DNA of 64,000 nt from Paenibacillus thalictri (lineage in GTDB: Bacteria; Bacillota; Bacilli; Paenibacillales; NBRC-103111), in the NCBI RefSeq assembly GCF_004307995.1, contig NZ_SIRE01000030.1:61034-125033 (forward strand), given 5' to 3'. Shown piece by piece: positions 15,827 through 24,708 of this stretch. Positions within the stretch are counted from its first letter, which is position 1; every line of letters begins with the position of its first letter. Under the pieces are notes generated by a model that made no database searches, was not told the DNA's origin, and worked only from the letters and a program-made list of their open reading frames with translations. A program made the position numbers and the translations under genes.

Positions 15827-17581
15827 ATGAGGTTCAAGAAAAACATATTTACGAAAATGAATGCGGTGATTTTCATTTTTCTTATTCCGATTTTATTGCT
15901 GTACGGCATATCCAACCAGGCCAGCGTTCATGTGGTCGAGTCGCTTCTGCAGAAGGAAAACAGCAATCAGCTGGAGTTTTTCCGCACACAGATGGATACG
16001 ATGGCCTACAGTCTAGCGATGAATACGGTTACATTATCGCGTGATCCGACCGTCATGGAGATGGAAAAAATGATGTACATCTATGACGAGCAAAAGGTGA
16101 CCCAGCTCAGCGCTACCGTGCAGGAGAAGCTGAATTTGCAAAGCTCGGCCAGCAGCTGGTACAACGAGATCAGCTTGAATTTTCCGTCCGTGCAAAGAAA
16201 GCTGTCTACGGGCGTCACGCCAAGTGAATACGACTATCAGCAGCTCGACCATCATTCGCGTGGTGCCGGATGGGTATATATGGCCGACCCCGGCCGGATC
16301 GGCTCTTCCAAATTCGTATATTACGCAGGAGGACCGTTTAATGAAAAAGGGCAAATTGACGAAAGCATCGTTATTGTGGAGACGGCTTTTTACGAGAAAA
16401 GTCTGGCTTCGATGCTGGACCAGCTGAAGTCGGGCGGCAAGGGCGATCCGTTTATGGTGGGTTCGGACCTCCAGATCATCTACAACCGAACGTCCGATCC
16501 GGGAAGAACCGGCGAAGTTGTGAAAGCGATCAGCCCCGAGATGCGGGGGGAAAGCGGGACGATTCAAACAAAAATTGACGGCAAGCCGTATTTGATTAAC
16601 TTCGTATATTCCCAGCCGCTGGGGTTTACTATTGTCGATTACACGCCGATGCAGCAAATATTGCTGCCGATCACAACAAGCCGCAATTTGTTCTACGGTT
16701 GTATCGCTTTGCTGCTCGTCGTCGGGTTTACGGCCTCCTATCTGCTGTACAAACATGTGCAGCTGCCGCTGCAAGCGTTAATCGGCGTGCTCAAAAGGTT
16801 TCAGAACGGCGATTTTGGCGTACGGCTTCACAGGTGGTTTCATAACGAATTCGACTTTGTTGTTGTCCGTTTTAACGATATGGCGGAGCAGATCCAGCAT
16901 CTTTTTGAAAACGTATACGAAGAGCAGAACCGCTCCCGGCTTGCGACTTTAAAGATGCTGCAAGCCCAAATCAATCCGCATTTTCTGTACAATTGTCTCA
17001 ACTTTATTATCAGCTCGGCCAACCTCGGCCGGCATGAGCCGGTTATCGCCATGGCTTATAATTTAAGCGATTATTACCGGTATATGACAAGGCTGGAGGA
17101 TCAAACAGTCCGCCTTCGCGACGAGCTGCGCATTGTGCGCAATTATTTGGACATTCACAAGCTGAGGCTGCAGCGGATTGAATTCGATATCGAGGTGCCC
17201 GAAGAGATGCTGGACATTGCGCTGCCGCGCCTTTTGATCCAGCCGATTGTAGAGAATGCCGTCGTCCACGGCATCGAGCCCAAAATGGGAGGCGGACGGA
17301 TCGCCATCCGAGGACAGTTGAACGGGGACGGCGCTTGGCTCACGATTGAGGACAACGGAGTAGGAATGTCCGGCGATCAGCTCCGCCAGCTGCAAGAGCG
17401 GTTGAACCGGCCGATGGACGGGGAGATCGGCTGCGGCATGTGGAACGTCAACCAACGGTTGAAGCATTGGTTCGGCGATACCGCCGGTTTGGAATTTACG
17501 GTGCCGCAGGCGTCATCGGGATTGCGCATCGTCATGTATTGGAGAGGAGATTACGCAAATGGTACGTTTATTGCTGGTTGA
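15827..17581 (+). CDS. Sensor histidine kinase, YesM type
   Basis: A 584-residue membrane kinase. Membrane helix 1 (about residues 12-30) is followed by an extracellular sensor of roughly 250 residues, membrane helix 2 near residue 290, a HAMP linker, and the LytS/YesM-type His_kinase domain. The phospho-accepting His385 lies in QAQINPHFLYNCLNF. The ATPase domain follows, with IVENAVVHGIEPK (N box) and IEDNGVGMS (G1). It overlaps the response regulator by 23 bases. In Paenibacillus and Bacillus such pairs sit beside family-1 sugar importers and sense oligosaccharides, often through the binding protein; that fits the importer at 19520. Confidence 0.93.
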   Translation: MRFKKNIFTKMNAVIFIFLIPILLLYGISNQASVHVVESLLQKENSNQLEFFRTQMDTMAYSLAMNTVTLSRDPTVMEMEKMMYIYDEQKVTQLSATVQEKLNLQSSASSWYNEISLNFPSVQRKLSTGVTPSEYDYQQLDHHSRGAGWVYMADPGRIGSSKFVYYAGGPFNEKGQIDESIVIVETAFYEKSLASMLDQLKSGGKGDPFMVGSDLQIIYNRTSDPGRTGEVVKAISPEMRGESGTIQTKIDGKPYLINFVYSQPLGFTIVDYTPMQQILLPITTSRNLFYGCIALLLVVGFTASYLLYKHVQLPLQALIGVLKRFQNGDFGVRLHRWFHNEFDFVVVRFNDMAEQIQHLFENVYEEQNRSRLATLKMLQAQINPHFLYNCLNFIISSANLGRHEPVIAMAYNLSDYYRYMTRLEDQTVRLRDELRIVRNYLDIHKLRLQRIEFDIEVPEEMLDIALPRLLIQPIVENAVVHGIEPKMGGGRIAIRGQLNGDGAWLTIEDNGVGMSGDQLRQLQERLNRPMDGEIGCGMWNVNQRLKHWFGDTAGLEFTVPQASSGLRIVMYWRGDYANGTFIAG

Positions 17582-19178
17582 CGATGAACCTGTGATTTTG
17601 GAGGATCTTGCTGCGTTTCTGGGCGACATGCCGGGGATCGAGAACATCCATACGGCGGGTTCCGGTCTGGAGGCCGTGGAGAAAATCGAGCAGCATCCGT
17701 TTGATATTATCGTAACCGATATCCGCATGCCCGGCATGTCCGGCCTCGAGTTGTGCGAGTACACAAGAGAGAACTGGAAGATGACCGAGTGCATTTTGCT
17801 ATCCGGCTATGCCGAATTCGAATACGCCCAGAAGGCGCTCCAAACCAAGGCTGCCGCCTACCTGCTCAAGCCCGTCAAAAAAGACGAGCTGCTGGATACC
17901 ATTGTGCAAGTAGCGGAGACGGTGCAAGGGAAATGGCGGGACATCGGCTCACGGCGAAAAACGGAGCAGACGCTGCGCTCCCATCTATCACTGCTTAGAG
18001 CCAACTTTTTGCGGGAACTGCTGCGCGGAGAACGGATGGCCCGCGAGAAGCTGATTGAAGAGCTGGACAAATTCGAGCTTCCCTTTACCATAGGCGGGCA
18101 GACGGCGATGATGCTGCTTCGGGTGGAGAACCGTTTCCTCGAATATGACGAGCAGAGCATCTTGTTGTTTGAATTCGCCGTCATTAATATCGCTGAAGAA
18201 GTGTTCGGCGAATATTTTGACATATGGACCTGCAAAGATGAATTTCAGTATTTGACGTTTTTAATGAAAATGAAACCTGCTGTCCCGGAACCGGTTTCCG
18301 GCAAAAAGCTGCTGGAGCGGCTGGCATGCCAGCTGCAAATTCACGTCTCGACGTATTTGGGCGGCAAGGTGTCGGCACTGGTCTGCGACTTCGAACCTTT
18401 TCCGGAGCGGCTGGCGGAGTTGTATCAGAAATCGCTGCAGCTGCTGCGCAGACTTCCCGTCAGCGAGCAGGAGCACCTGATCCGGTTGTGGGACCAGCCG
18501 CCGCAGACGCCGGTCCGGTCGCTTCAGCGGCTGTATGAACCGCCGACAGTGCTGCAGCTGATGGAGGCGGGCCGCTGGCAGGAAGCGGACGACAGGCTGG
18601 CTTACGTATTCGCCGAGCTAAGCGAGCAAGGACTGGATACGTCCGAGCATTTGACGGAGGTGTTTTTTGCCTTGTCGAATGCGTTCTCCTGCATTGTTCA
18701 TATGAACGGCCTGCAGTTGGCGGATGTCTCGGTCTCGGAGGAGTACGCGGGCATGAACCGTCCGATGCTGCGATCGGCGAATCAGCTCCATGGGTGGTCT
18801 TCGCGTATGCTGCGCCGGATCGAAGCGCGCCTCGTGAGTGAGATGAAGCAAACGCACGGCACGTTTGTGCAGCAGGTGCACCGGTATATTGAGCGGCATT
18901 TGTCCGAGGACGTTTCGCTGCAGGCGCTCGGCGGGCATATGCAGCTGCATCCGGCCTATATTTCAGCGATGTATAAGCAGGAAACGGGTGAAAATGTGAG
19001 CGAGTACATATACCGCTACCGGATGGAAAAAGCACGGTATTTATTGAAAAACAGCAAAGCGAAAGTATATGAAATCGCCGCGCAGCTCGGCTACCAGTAC
19101 ACCCCTTATTTTACGAAGCTGTTCAAAAGCCATTTCGGCATGACGCCGCAGGAATATCGCGAGTGTATAGCCCCCTAA
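17559..19178 (+). CDS. Response regulator with AraC-type DNA-binding domain, YesN type
   Basis: A 539-residue regulator. The receiver domain (1-120) has acidic pocket DD at 8-9 and phospho-acceptor Asp54 in VTDIRMPG. A long middle region of unknown fold follows. The C-terminal AraC domain (about 435-539) has two helix-turn-helix units, the first around DVSLQALGGHMQLHPAYIS and the second around KVYEIAAQLGYQYTPYFTKL. GGAGAGGAG precedes the start inside the kinase gene. It most likely activates the sugar importer operon starting at 19520. Confidence 0.93.
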   Translation: MVRLLLVDDEPVILEDLAAFLGDMPGIENIHTAGSGLEAVEKIEQHPFDIIVTDIRMPGMSGLELCEYTRENWKMTECILLSGYAEFEYAQKALQTKAAAYLLKPVKKDELLDTIVQVAETVQGKWRDIGSRRKTEQTLRSHLSLLRANFLRELLRGERMAREKLIEELDKFELPFTIGGQTAMMLLRVENRFLEYDEQSILLFEFAVINIAEEVFGEYFDIWTCKDEFQYLTFLMKMKPAVPEPVSGKKLLERLACQLQIHVSTYLGGKVSALVCDFEPFPERLAELYQKSLQLLRRLPVSEQEHLIRLWDQPPQTPVRSLQRLYEPPTVLQLMEAGRWQEADDRLAYVFAELSEQGLDTSEHLTEVFFALSNAFSCIVHMNGLQLADVSVSEEYAGMNRPMLRSANQLHGWSSRMLRRIEARLVSEMKQTHGTFVQQVHRYIERHLSEDVSLQALGGHMQLHPAYISAMYKQETGENVSEYIYRYRMEKARYLLKNSKAKVYEIAAQLGYQYTPYFTKLFKSHFGMTPQEYRECIAP

Positions 19179-19519
19179 ATCCCCCACGGGGGGACCCCAG
19201 GCGCTGCGCCCTGGACCAGCCATCGGTGGAGGGGGGGATGTGCCTCGGGCTTCGCGCCTTCGGAGCGCCTGCCATCGCTGCGCTTGGCATTGTCGCACCA
19301 GCGCTTACTACGGCGCGACTGACTGCCTCGGGCCCGCGTCCAACGGTTGTCATCCTGAATCTACTCGCATCATTAACCATGACAACATTGGACTGACCGG
19401 GACGGACTCCCGGGACATTAAAAAGTTCCACTACTTTCTAAAGAAATCATCCGTATTCCGCCGATGCCGTCTCCTATACACTGATAAGTGGCGCCGGATA
19501 TAACAAGGGAGGAAGCATA
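19179..19519. other. Intergenic region with GC-rich hairpins
   Basis: Directly after the YesN stop lie stacked GC-rich inverted repeats: CCAGGCGCTGCGCCCTGG (19198-19215) is a hairpin, flanked by CCCCCAC and GTGGAGGGGGG which can pair around it. There is no T-run, so this is not a canonical terminator and looks more like a REP-type structure. The rest is G+C-rich until about 19420, then A+T-richer, as expected for the promoter of the binding-protein gene. No clear promoter boxes were found. Confidence 0.45.
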
Positions 19520-20866
19520 ATGAGAAGAATATGGTCGGGTTTGACGGCAGGTGTTCTTGCCGTGTCGGTCATCGGCTGTTCAAGCGCAAGCGACAAGGGG
19601 GCGGCCCCTGCGGTAAGCAAGGACGCCAAGCCGGGGGATGCGAAAGTAACGGAAATTACGATGATGTCTCAGGGCTCATGGGACAAAAACGGGCTGCAGG
19701 ACGTGGTTGCCGGTTTCGAGAAGGAAAATCCGGGAATTAAGGTCAAGCTGGAGAGTTACCCGTTCCGCCAGCTGTTTGAGACAATCGAAGTCAAGCTTGG
19801 ATCGAAATCAAAAGATTACGATGTGTTTGCGGTAGACGGTCCGCTGGTCGCCAATTATACGGTCAAAGGCTACTTGGAGCCGCTTGAGAATTATTTTCCG
19901 GCCAGCGAATGGAAGACCAAATGGATTGAATCTTCGATTAATGCGGGATCGGTCAACGGCAAGCTGATGGCCGCGCCTATGAACACATCAACGCAGGTGC
20001 TGTTTTACAACAAAGACATTTTTGCGCAAAAAGGAGTCACGCCTCCCGACTTCGATATTCAGAAGCGATGGACTTGGGAGCAGGTGGTCGATGCCGCTAA
20101 GAAGCTGACGTACGATACAAACGGCGACGGGCAAAACGACGTGTTTGGCTTCAGCTTCGACCAAATCAGCCGTGCTTACCAGACGCTGGCTTTATCGGAA
20201 AGTTTAGGGGCCAAGACAATCGACGAAAAAGGTTTAAAAACGACGGGTTTCATCAATTCCGACAAATCGGTTCAGGCTGCAAAATTTTATTACGATATGT
20301 TCAACACCTGGAAAATCAGCCCGAAGATTTCCCCGGACGAATCCAAGGAATATTTCAAATCCGGTAAAATCGCGATGTTTGTCGGCGGAACGTGGAATAC
20401 GGTGCAGTTTACGGACGCGAAGGTGAATTACGGGATCGCCCCCCATCCGTACTTCAGCGGGCAAAATATCGTGACACCTACGGGAAGCTGGCATCTGGGC
20501 ATCAACAAATATTCGGAGAAAAAAGAGGCTGCGGCCAAGTTTATCCGCTATTTGACGGTCGGCGAAGGCGCGAAAATCTGGTTTAACGGCAATCACGATC
20601 TGCCGTCCAACGTCGATATTCTGAAAATGATCGATACCGATAAAAAATTCGACGAATTCCCGAACAACGTGTACCGTATCGCTACCTACGAAGCTCAGAA
20701 AACGGCCGTTCCAAGACCGCTAACTCCCGGATATTTGGATTGGGAAACGCTGTACAATAAAGCGTTTGAGGATATTAAAAACGGCACCGATCCCAAGAAG
20801 GCGCTTGACGAAGCGGCTTCGCAAATGGACCGTCAGCTGAAGAAATATGAAAGCGTAGTGAAGTAA
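19520..20866 (+). CDS. Extracellular sugar-binding lipoprotein (family 1)
   Basis: A 448-residue lipoprotein. The lipobox is VIGC with Cys20. The mature protein has the family-1 binding fold, seen in VVAGFEKENPGIKVKLESYP near residue 70 and the later GKIAMFVGGTWN and YGIAPHPYFSG motifs. A calcium-loop-like DTNGDGQNDVFGF occurs mid-protein. AAGGGAGGAAG precedes the ATG. It delivers a sugar or oligosaccharide to the permeases at 20892 and 21768. No ATPase gene is nearby, which is usual since MsmX-type ATPases are shared. Confidence 0.92.
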   Translation: MRRIWSGLTAGVLAVSVIGCSSASDKGAAPAVSKDAKPGDAKVTEITMMSQGSWDKNGLQDVVAGFEKENPGIKVKLESYPFRQLFETIEVKLGSKSKDYDVFAVDGPLVANYTVKGYLEPLENYFPASEWKTKWIESSINAGSVNGKLMAAPMNTSTQVLFYNKDIFAQKGVTPPDFDIQKRWTWEQVVDAAKKLTYDTNGDGQNDVFGFSFDQISRAYQTLALSESLGAKTIDEKGLKTTGFINSDKSVQAAKFYYDMFNTWKISPKISPDESKEYFKSGKIAMFVGGTWNTVQFTDAKVNYGIAPHPYFSGQNIVTPTGSWHLGINKYSEKKEAAAKFIRYLTVGEGAKIWFNGNHDLPSNVDILKMIDTDKKFDEFPNNVYRIATYEAQKTAVPRPLTPGYLDWETLYNKAFEDIKNGTDPKKALDEAASQMDRQLKKYESVVK

Positions 20867-20891
20867 ATTCGACATCGGAAGGGGAGCGCTT

Positions 20892-21752
20892 ATGATCAGA
20901 GCCAAATACGCGCCCTACTTGTTTTTATTGCCCGCAGTGGCCCTGCTCATCATTTTTAAGGTGTATCCGATCGCTTTAGGGCTGAAAAACAGCCTGTTTG
21001 CACCGGGGTTTATCGCCGATCAGCCGACTTTCGTCGGCATCGACAATTATACGTATCTGTTTTCCGATAGCGTGTTCTGGAAATCGGTATATGCGACTTT
21101 GTTTTTTAATGTGTTCGTCAACCCGCTGCAGATCGTGCTCGCTTTCCTGCTTGCGCTTCTGCTGAATTCCAAGATCAAAGGCGTCAACCTGTTCAGGAGC
21201 CTGAATCTGGTGCCAATCGCCGTTTCTCTCCCGATCGCCTGCGTGTTGTGGAGCATTATGCTGAACCCTGAGCAGGGCGTCGTCAACTCGCTATTGGTCG
21301 CGCTTGGCCAGTCGCAGCAGCCTTTTCTGACCAGTAAAGATCAGGCGATGTGGGTGATTATGGCGATTGCCACTTGGAAAGGCGTCGGTTATTGGGCGGT
21401 GTTCCTGCTGGCCGGGCTGCAGGAGGTGCCCGCCAGCTTATATGAGGCGGCCGATATCGACGGGGCCGGGAAATGGCAGCAATTCCGCAACATCACGTTT
21501 CCGCTGATGAAGCGGCCGCTGACTTTTGTGACGGTGGCGGATACGGTGACGAACTTCCTGCTGTTTGCGCCAATGTACATTTTGACCAAGGGGGGGCCGG
21601 AGAACAGCACCAACGTGCTGATGCAGGAAAGCTTTAGCAGCGCGTTTGTATACTCCGACCCCGGCAGAGCTTCGGCTATCGTGATCTTGCTGCTGATTCT
21701 CATTTTATGCATCATCGGCATCCAGTTCCGCTTGCTGCGGTCGTCGGTTTAG
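20892..21752 (+). CDS. Sugar ABC transporter permease (MalF/UgpA-like)
   Basis: A 286-residue permease with six predicted membrane segments, starting with FLLPAVALLIIFKVYPI. The EAA coupling loop reads YEAADIDGAGKWQQFRNITF, the standard form of the MalF side. It starts 25 bases after the binding-protein stop behind GGAAGGGGAG and pairs with the MalG-like subunit 15 bases downstream. Confidence 0.93.
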   Translation: MIRAKYAPYLFLLPAVALLIIFKVYPIALGLKNSLFAPGFIADQPTFVGIDNYTYLFSDSVFWKSVYATLFFNVFVNPLQIVLAFLLALLLNSKIKGVNLFRSLNLVPIAVSLPIACVLWSIMLNPEQGVVNSLLVALGQSQQPFLTSKDQAMWVIMAIATWKGVGYWAVFLLAGLQEVPASLYEAADIDGAGKWQQFRNITFPLMKRPLTFVTVADTVTNFLLFAPMYILTKGGPENSTNVLMQESFSSAFVYSDPGRASAIVILLLILILCIIGIQFRLLRSSV

Positions 21753-21767
21753 AAAGGGGCGAACCGA

Positions 21768-22607
21768 GTGACAACAAAACCAGCAGCCAAATCGGCTATG
21801 TACGTGACACAAATTGTCGTCGTCTTTCTGATAATTTTTCCTTTGTTTTTTGCCGTCGTGTCTTCCTTGCGGCCTTTGCACGACATTTATAAATACGTAT
21901 CTCCGGTCACTTGGCAAACGTTTTGGCCGACTCATTTTACGTTGGAGGCTTACGTCAATCTGTTTGTCAAAAGGAACTTTGGCAAAGTGCTGTATAACAC
22001 GTTTTTTGTTGCTATGGTTACGGTAGGGTTCGGCATATGGTTTGGCTCGATGGCCGCTTTTGCTTTTGCGAAGTTCCGTTTCAGAGGGCAGCATGCGCTG
22101 TTTGTTCTGGTGCTGCTGACCTTTATGATTCCGTTCGAGGTAATCGCCATCCCGCTTTACGGGCTGGTCAACCAGCTTGGCTGGATCGACACCTATTACG
22201 GGCTGATTGTGCCGGCGGTCGCCAATGGGCTTGTGATCTTTTTATACAGGCAGTTTTTTCTCGATTTGCCGGACGCTTTGATTGAATCTGCAAGGGTGGA
22301 TGGAGGGTCATGGTGGAAAATATACGCCTCCGTCATCATGCCGTTGTGCAGGCCCGTTACCGTCAGCGCCGGGTTGATGCTGTTCATCTCCCAATGGGAA
22401 TCGTTTATGTGGCCGCTAATCACGACCCGTTCCAAAGATTACAAGGTGATTCAAGTAGCGCTGAGCGATTTTACGACCGAATTCGCCACGATCTGGAACG
22501 AGTTGTATGCGGGTTCCATTATCGCCGTCATCATTCCCGTTCTGCTGCTGCTGCCTCTTCAGCGCTATTTTATTCAAGGGGTTACGGGTACGGGCATTAA
22601 AGAATAA
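21768..22607 (+). CDS. Sugar ABC transporter permease (MalG/UgpE-like)
   Basis: A 279-residue permease with six predicted membrane segments. The EAA loop reads IESARVDGGSWWKIYASVIM, typical of the MalG side. GTG start behind GAAAGGGGCG. It completes the importer with 19520 and 20892. Confidence 0.92.
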   Translation: MTTKPAAKSAMYVTQIVVVFLIIFPLFFAVVSSLRPLHDIYKYVSPVTWQTFWPTHFTLEAYVNLFVKRNFGKVLYNTFFVAMVTVGFGIWFGSMAAFAFAKFRFRGQHALFVLVLLTFMIPFEVIAIPLYGLVNQLGWIDTYYGLIVPAVANGLVIFLYRQFFLDLPDALIESARVDGGSWWKIYASVIMPLCRPVTVSAGLMLFISQWESFMWPLITTRSKDYKVIQVALSDFTTEFATIWNELYAGSIIAVIIPVLLLLPLQRYFIQGVTGTGIKE

Positions 22608-22673
22608 AAAACGGAGTCTGTGGGGCGAATGGTTGCTCGCGAAAACAGAGTCCCTGACAAGGAGCGAATTGAT

Positions 22674-23582
22674 ATGAACTATCCTGCGTTATCGCCGGAA
22701 CAATTACTGCAAAGGCTCGAACCTCCGAAAGGCAAAGTGCGTATGGTGCTCGATACGGACACTTTTAACGAAATCGACGACCAATTTGCGGTCATTTACG
22801 CTATGCAGTCCAAGGACAAGATGGAGATCGAAGCTTTTTATGCCGCTCCTTTCTACAATCACTTATCTTCGGGTCCAAAAGACGGCATGGAGAAGAGTTA
22901 CGATGAGCTTCTGAAAATTATGAAGGTGATGGGCAAGGACGGGGCTTATCCGATATATCGCGGTTCGGAAGCGTATTTGCCGGGTCCCCATACGCCGGTG
23001 GACAGCGAGGCTGCACGCGATTTGGTGAAGCGGGCGATGGCGTCGCCTGACGACGACCCGCTGTACGTTGTTGCAATCGGAGCGATCACCAATGTAGCTT
23101 CAGCTATTTTGCTGGAGCCGAAAATTATCGAAAAGATCGTTGTCGTCTGGCTCGGAGGTCATGCGCTCCATTGGCCGAATACGAAGGAGTTTAATTTGTA
23201 CCAGGATCTTCATGCATCCCGCATCGTGTTGGACAGCGGCGTACCACTTGTGCTTATTCCGTGTAAGGGGGTCTCCTCGCATCTGATCACCACATTGGCG
23301 GAAGTGGAGGCCCATGTGAAGGACAAGGGCGAAATGGGTCATTATTTATACGAGACTTATAAAGGCTGCAGCGAAGACCACTATGGTTATTCACGCGTCA
23401 TTTGGGATATTTCCACCATCGCGTATTTGAACGACGAGCGTTGGACGCCAAGCTCGCTTATGCACAGTCCGCTGCTTTCCGAGGATTTCAGATGGAGCTT
23501 CGACTCATCCCGGCATTTCATCCGTTATGTGTGGAACATCAACAGAGACAGCGTGTTTAAGGATTTGTTCAATAAGCTTTGA
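22674..23582 (+). CDS. Nucleoside hydrolase-like protein (IunH family)
   Basis: A 302-residue protein of the inosine-uridine nucleoside N-ribohydrolase family. The calcium-binding signature is DTDTFNEIDDQFAV at about residues 23-36, a variant of the classical DTDPGxDDA. VVAIGAITNVASAI and VWLGGHAL are further family segments. The ATG at 22674 is chosen over a GTG at 22620 because AAGGAG lies 9 bases before it. The variant metal loop means activity on a non-standard riboside or other glycoside is possible. Its place at the end of a sugar importer operon suggests that the imported compound is a ribonucleoside or other N- or C-glycoside. Confidence 0.82.
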   Translation: MNYPALSPEQLLQRLEPPKGKVRMVLDTDTFNEIDDQFAVIYAMQSKDKMEIEAFYAAPFYNHLSSGPKDGMEKSYDELLKIMKVMGKDGAYPIYRGSEAYLPGPHTPVDSEAARDLVKRAMASPDDDPLYVVAIGAITNVASAILLEPKIIEKIVVVWLGGHALHWPNTKEFNLYQDLHASRIVLDSGVPLVLIPCKGVSSHLITTLAEVEAHVKDKGEMGHYLYETYKGCSEDHYGYSRVIWDISTIAYLNDERWTPSSLMHSPLLSEDFRWSFDSSRHFIRYVWNINRDSVFKDLFNKL

Positions 23583-23584
23583 TT

Positions 23585-23657
23585 TATGTAAGTTGAACCG
23601 GCTCCAACTCATCTGAATGCGAGTTCATCTCCAGCGTGTTTTCGTTCAACTTACATA
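23585..23657. repeat. Short palindromic element, family 3 (copy A)
   Basis: TATGTAAGTTGAAC (23585-23598) and GTTCAACTTACATA (23644-23657) are perfect 14-bp inverted ends. An inner pair AACTC/GAGTT also matches. The ends resemble those of the larger element at 23882-24086. Confidence 0.65.
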
Positions 23658-23703
23658 GCTCGGATTACGTAAATTGTGGTGTAAGGAAGTTAAATCGTTA
23701 TTT

Positions 23704-23755
23704 AAAAAAAGGAGACTGGCCGGTGCGGCATTGCCCGGTTCAGTCTCTTTTTTTT
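23704..23755. terminator. Strong terminator after the nucleoside hydrolase operon
   Basis: GAGACTG (23712-23718) pairs with CAGTCTC (23741-23747). Eight T follow and seven A precede the stem, so it can end transcription from both sides. Confidence 0.85.
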
Positions 23756-23881
23756 GCTTATATAGCGTACGGACGCCACGGATGCTTCGGCTGAGGTTGC
23801 AGCCATCATGCGCCGTTGCACCTCGCGCTGGGAGCTGCGCGAGGTGCCGAAAGTATCAAACTGATTTTTTGCGGTTTCATA

Positions 23882-24086
23882 CTATATAAGTTGAACAAAA
23901 GAACATCAGGGAAAAACCGGAGTGCAGTGGAGAAAGGGAATTGCCTTGCAGGCGAGTTTTGGCTTTGAATTCCTACCATCCGCAGGCCCATTTAATAAAA
24001 GGAATTCAAAACAAGTTGTTTGAGCCGGCAAGGCAATCCCTTTCGGAATGGAACGGGCTTCCAAAACATGTGTTCAACTTATATAG
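23882..24086. repeat. MITE-like long palindrome, family 3 (copy B, 205 bp)
   Basis: The ends are a perfect 16-bp inverted repeat, CTATATAAGTTGAACA and TGTTCAACTTATATAG. Inner arms pair as GAAAGGGAATTGCCTTGC (23932-23949) with GCAAGGCAATCCCTTTC (24028-24044), apart from one bulged base, and TTTGAATTCC with GGAATTCAAA. A degenerate piece of this family is recognisable near 43440. Confidence 0.82.
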
Positions 24087-24114
24087 CAGCAAAAGCGTGC
24101 TTTGCATGGTTTGG

Positions 24115-24696
24115 TCAGCCGTAGCAGTAAAATTGGCTGATTTGATTTAAATCGATTCCGAAGTATACCCAGGAACCAACCGGTCCAAATCCAAGCCAGC
24201 GGTAGCCGGATATCGAATGGCGGCTTACGTTGGTCAAATATACCCAGTAGCTTTGGCCGTTATTTTGCCAAATGTAGACGTAGCGGTACAAGCAGCCTTG
24301 GATGCTGCCCGGGCTGATCGCCAGCGCTCCCGGCCCGGCGCCGTATGTCGCTTGAGTCGGCGTAAAGCTGGGGGGCGGTCCTTGCGGCGGCCCTCCGGCT
24401 GGTCCTCCGGGAGGCGGTGGAGGCGGAAATCCGCCCGGTGCGGGTCCCCCGGCAGGAGGTGGTGGAGGCGGAAATCCACCCGGTGCGGGTCCCCCGCCTC
24501 CGGGAAACGGACCCGGAGGATAAGACCATGGAGGCGCCATCGGTGCAGCGGAAGGCGATGCCCCCTGTTGGCCCGGTGGGAAAGTCCCCATTTGCGAGTC
24601 CGGCCCGGAGATGGTACCCGGCAGCGTGCCTTGCCATGCGCCAGGTACGCCCGAAAAGCTGCGGTACGGGGACGCGTAATAATAAACTGGATACAT
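24115..24696 (-). CDS. Proline/glycine-rich protein of unknown function
   Basis: A 193-residue protein. After a Tyr-rich start (MYPVYYYASPY) comes a low-complexity zone of about 90 residues with two copies of GPAPGGFPPPPPP, then a C-terminal unit of about 60 residues rich in aromatic residues, with YVYIWQNNGQSYWVYL and a terminal QFYCYG. The ATG at 24696 is chosen over the TTG at 24705 because AGGAG is 9 bases upstream and belongs to the hairpin repeat. The composition resembles spore coat or surface-associated proteins, but no signal peptide is seen and I do not recognise the C-terminal unit. Confidence 0.7.
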   Translation of the reverse strand: MYPVYYYASPYRSFSGVPGAWQGTLPGTISGPDSQMGTFPPGQQGASPSAAPMAPPWSYPPGPFPGGGGPAPGGFPPPPPPAGGPAPGGFPPPPPPGGPAGGPPQGPPPSFTPTQATYGAGPGALAISPGSIQGCLYRYVYIWQNNGQSYWVYLTNVSRHSISGYRWLGFGPVGSWVYFGIDLNQISQFYCYG

Positions 24697-24708
24697 GACG
24701 GTCAACTC

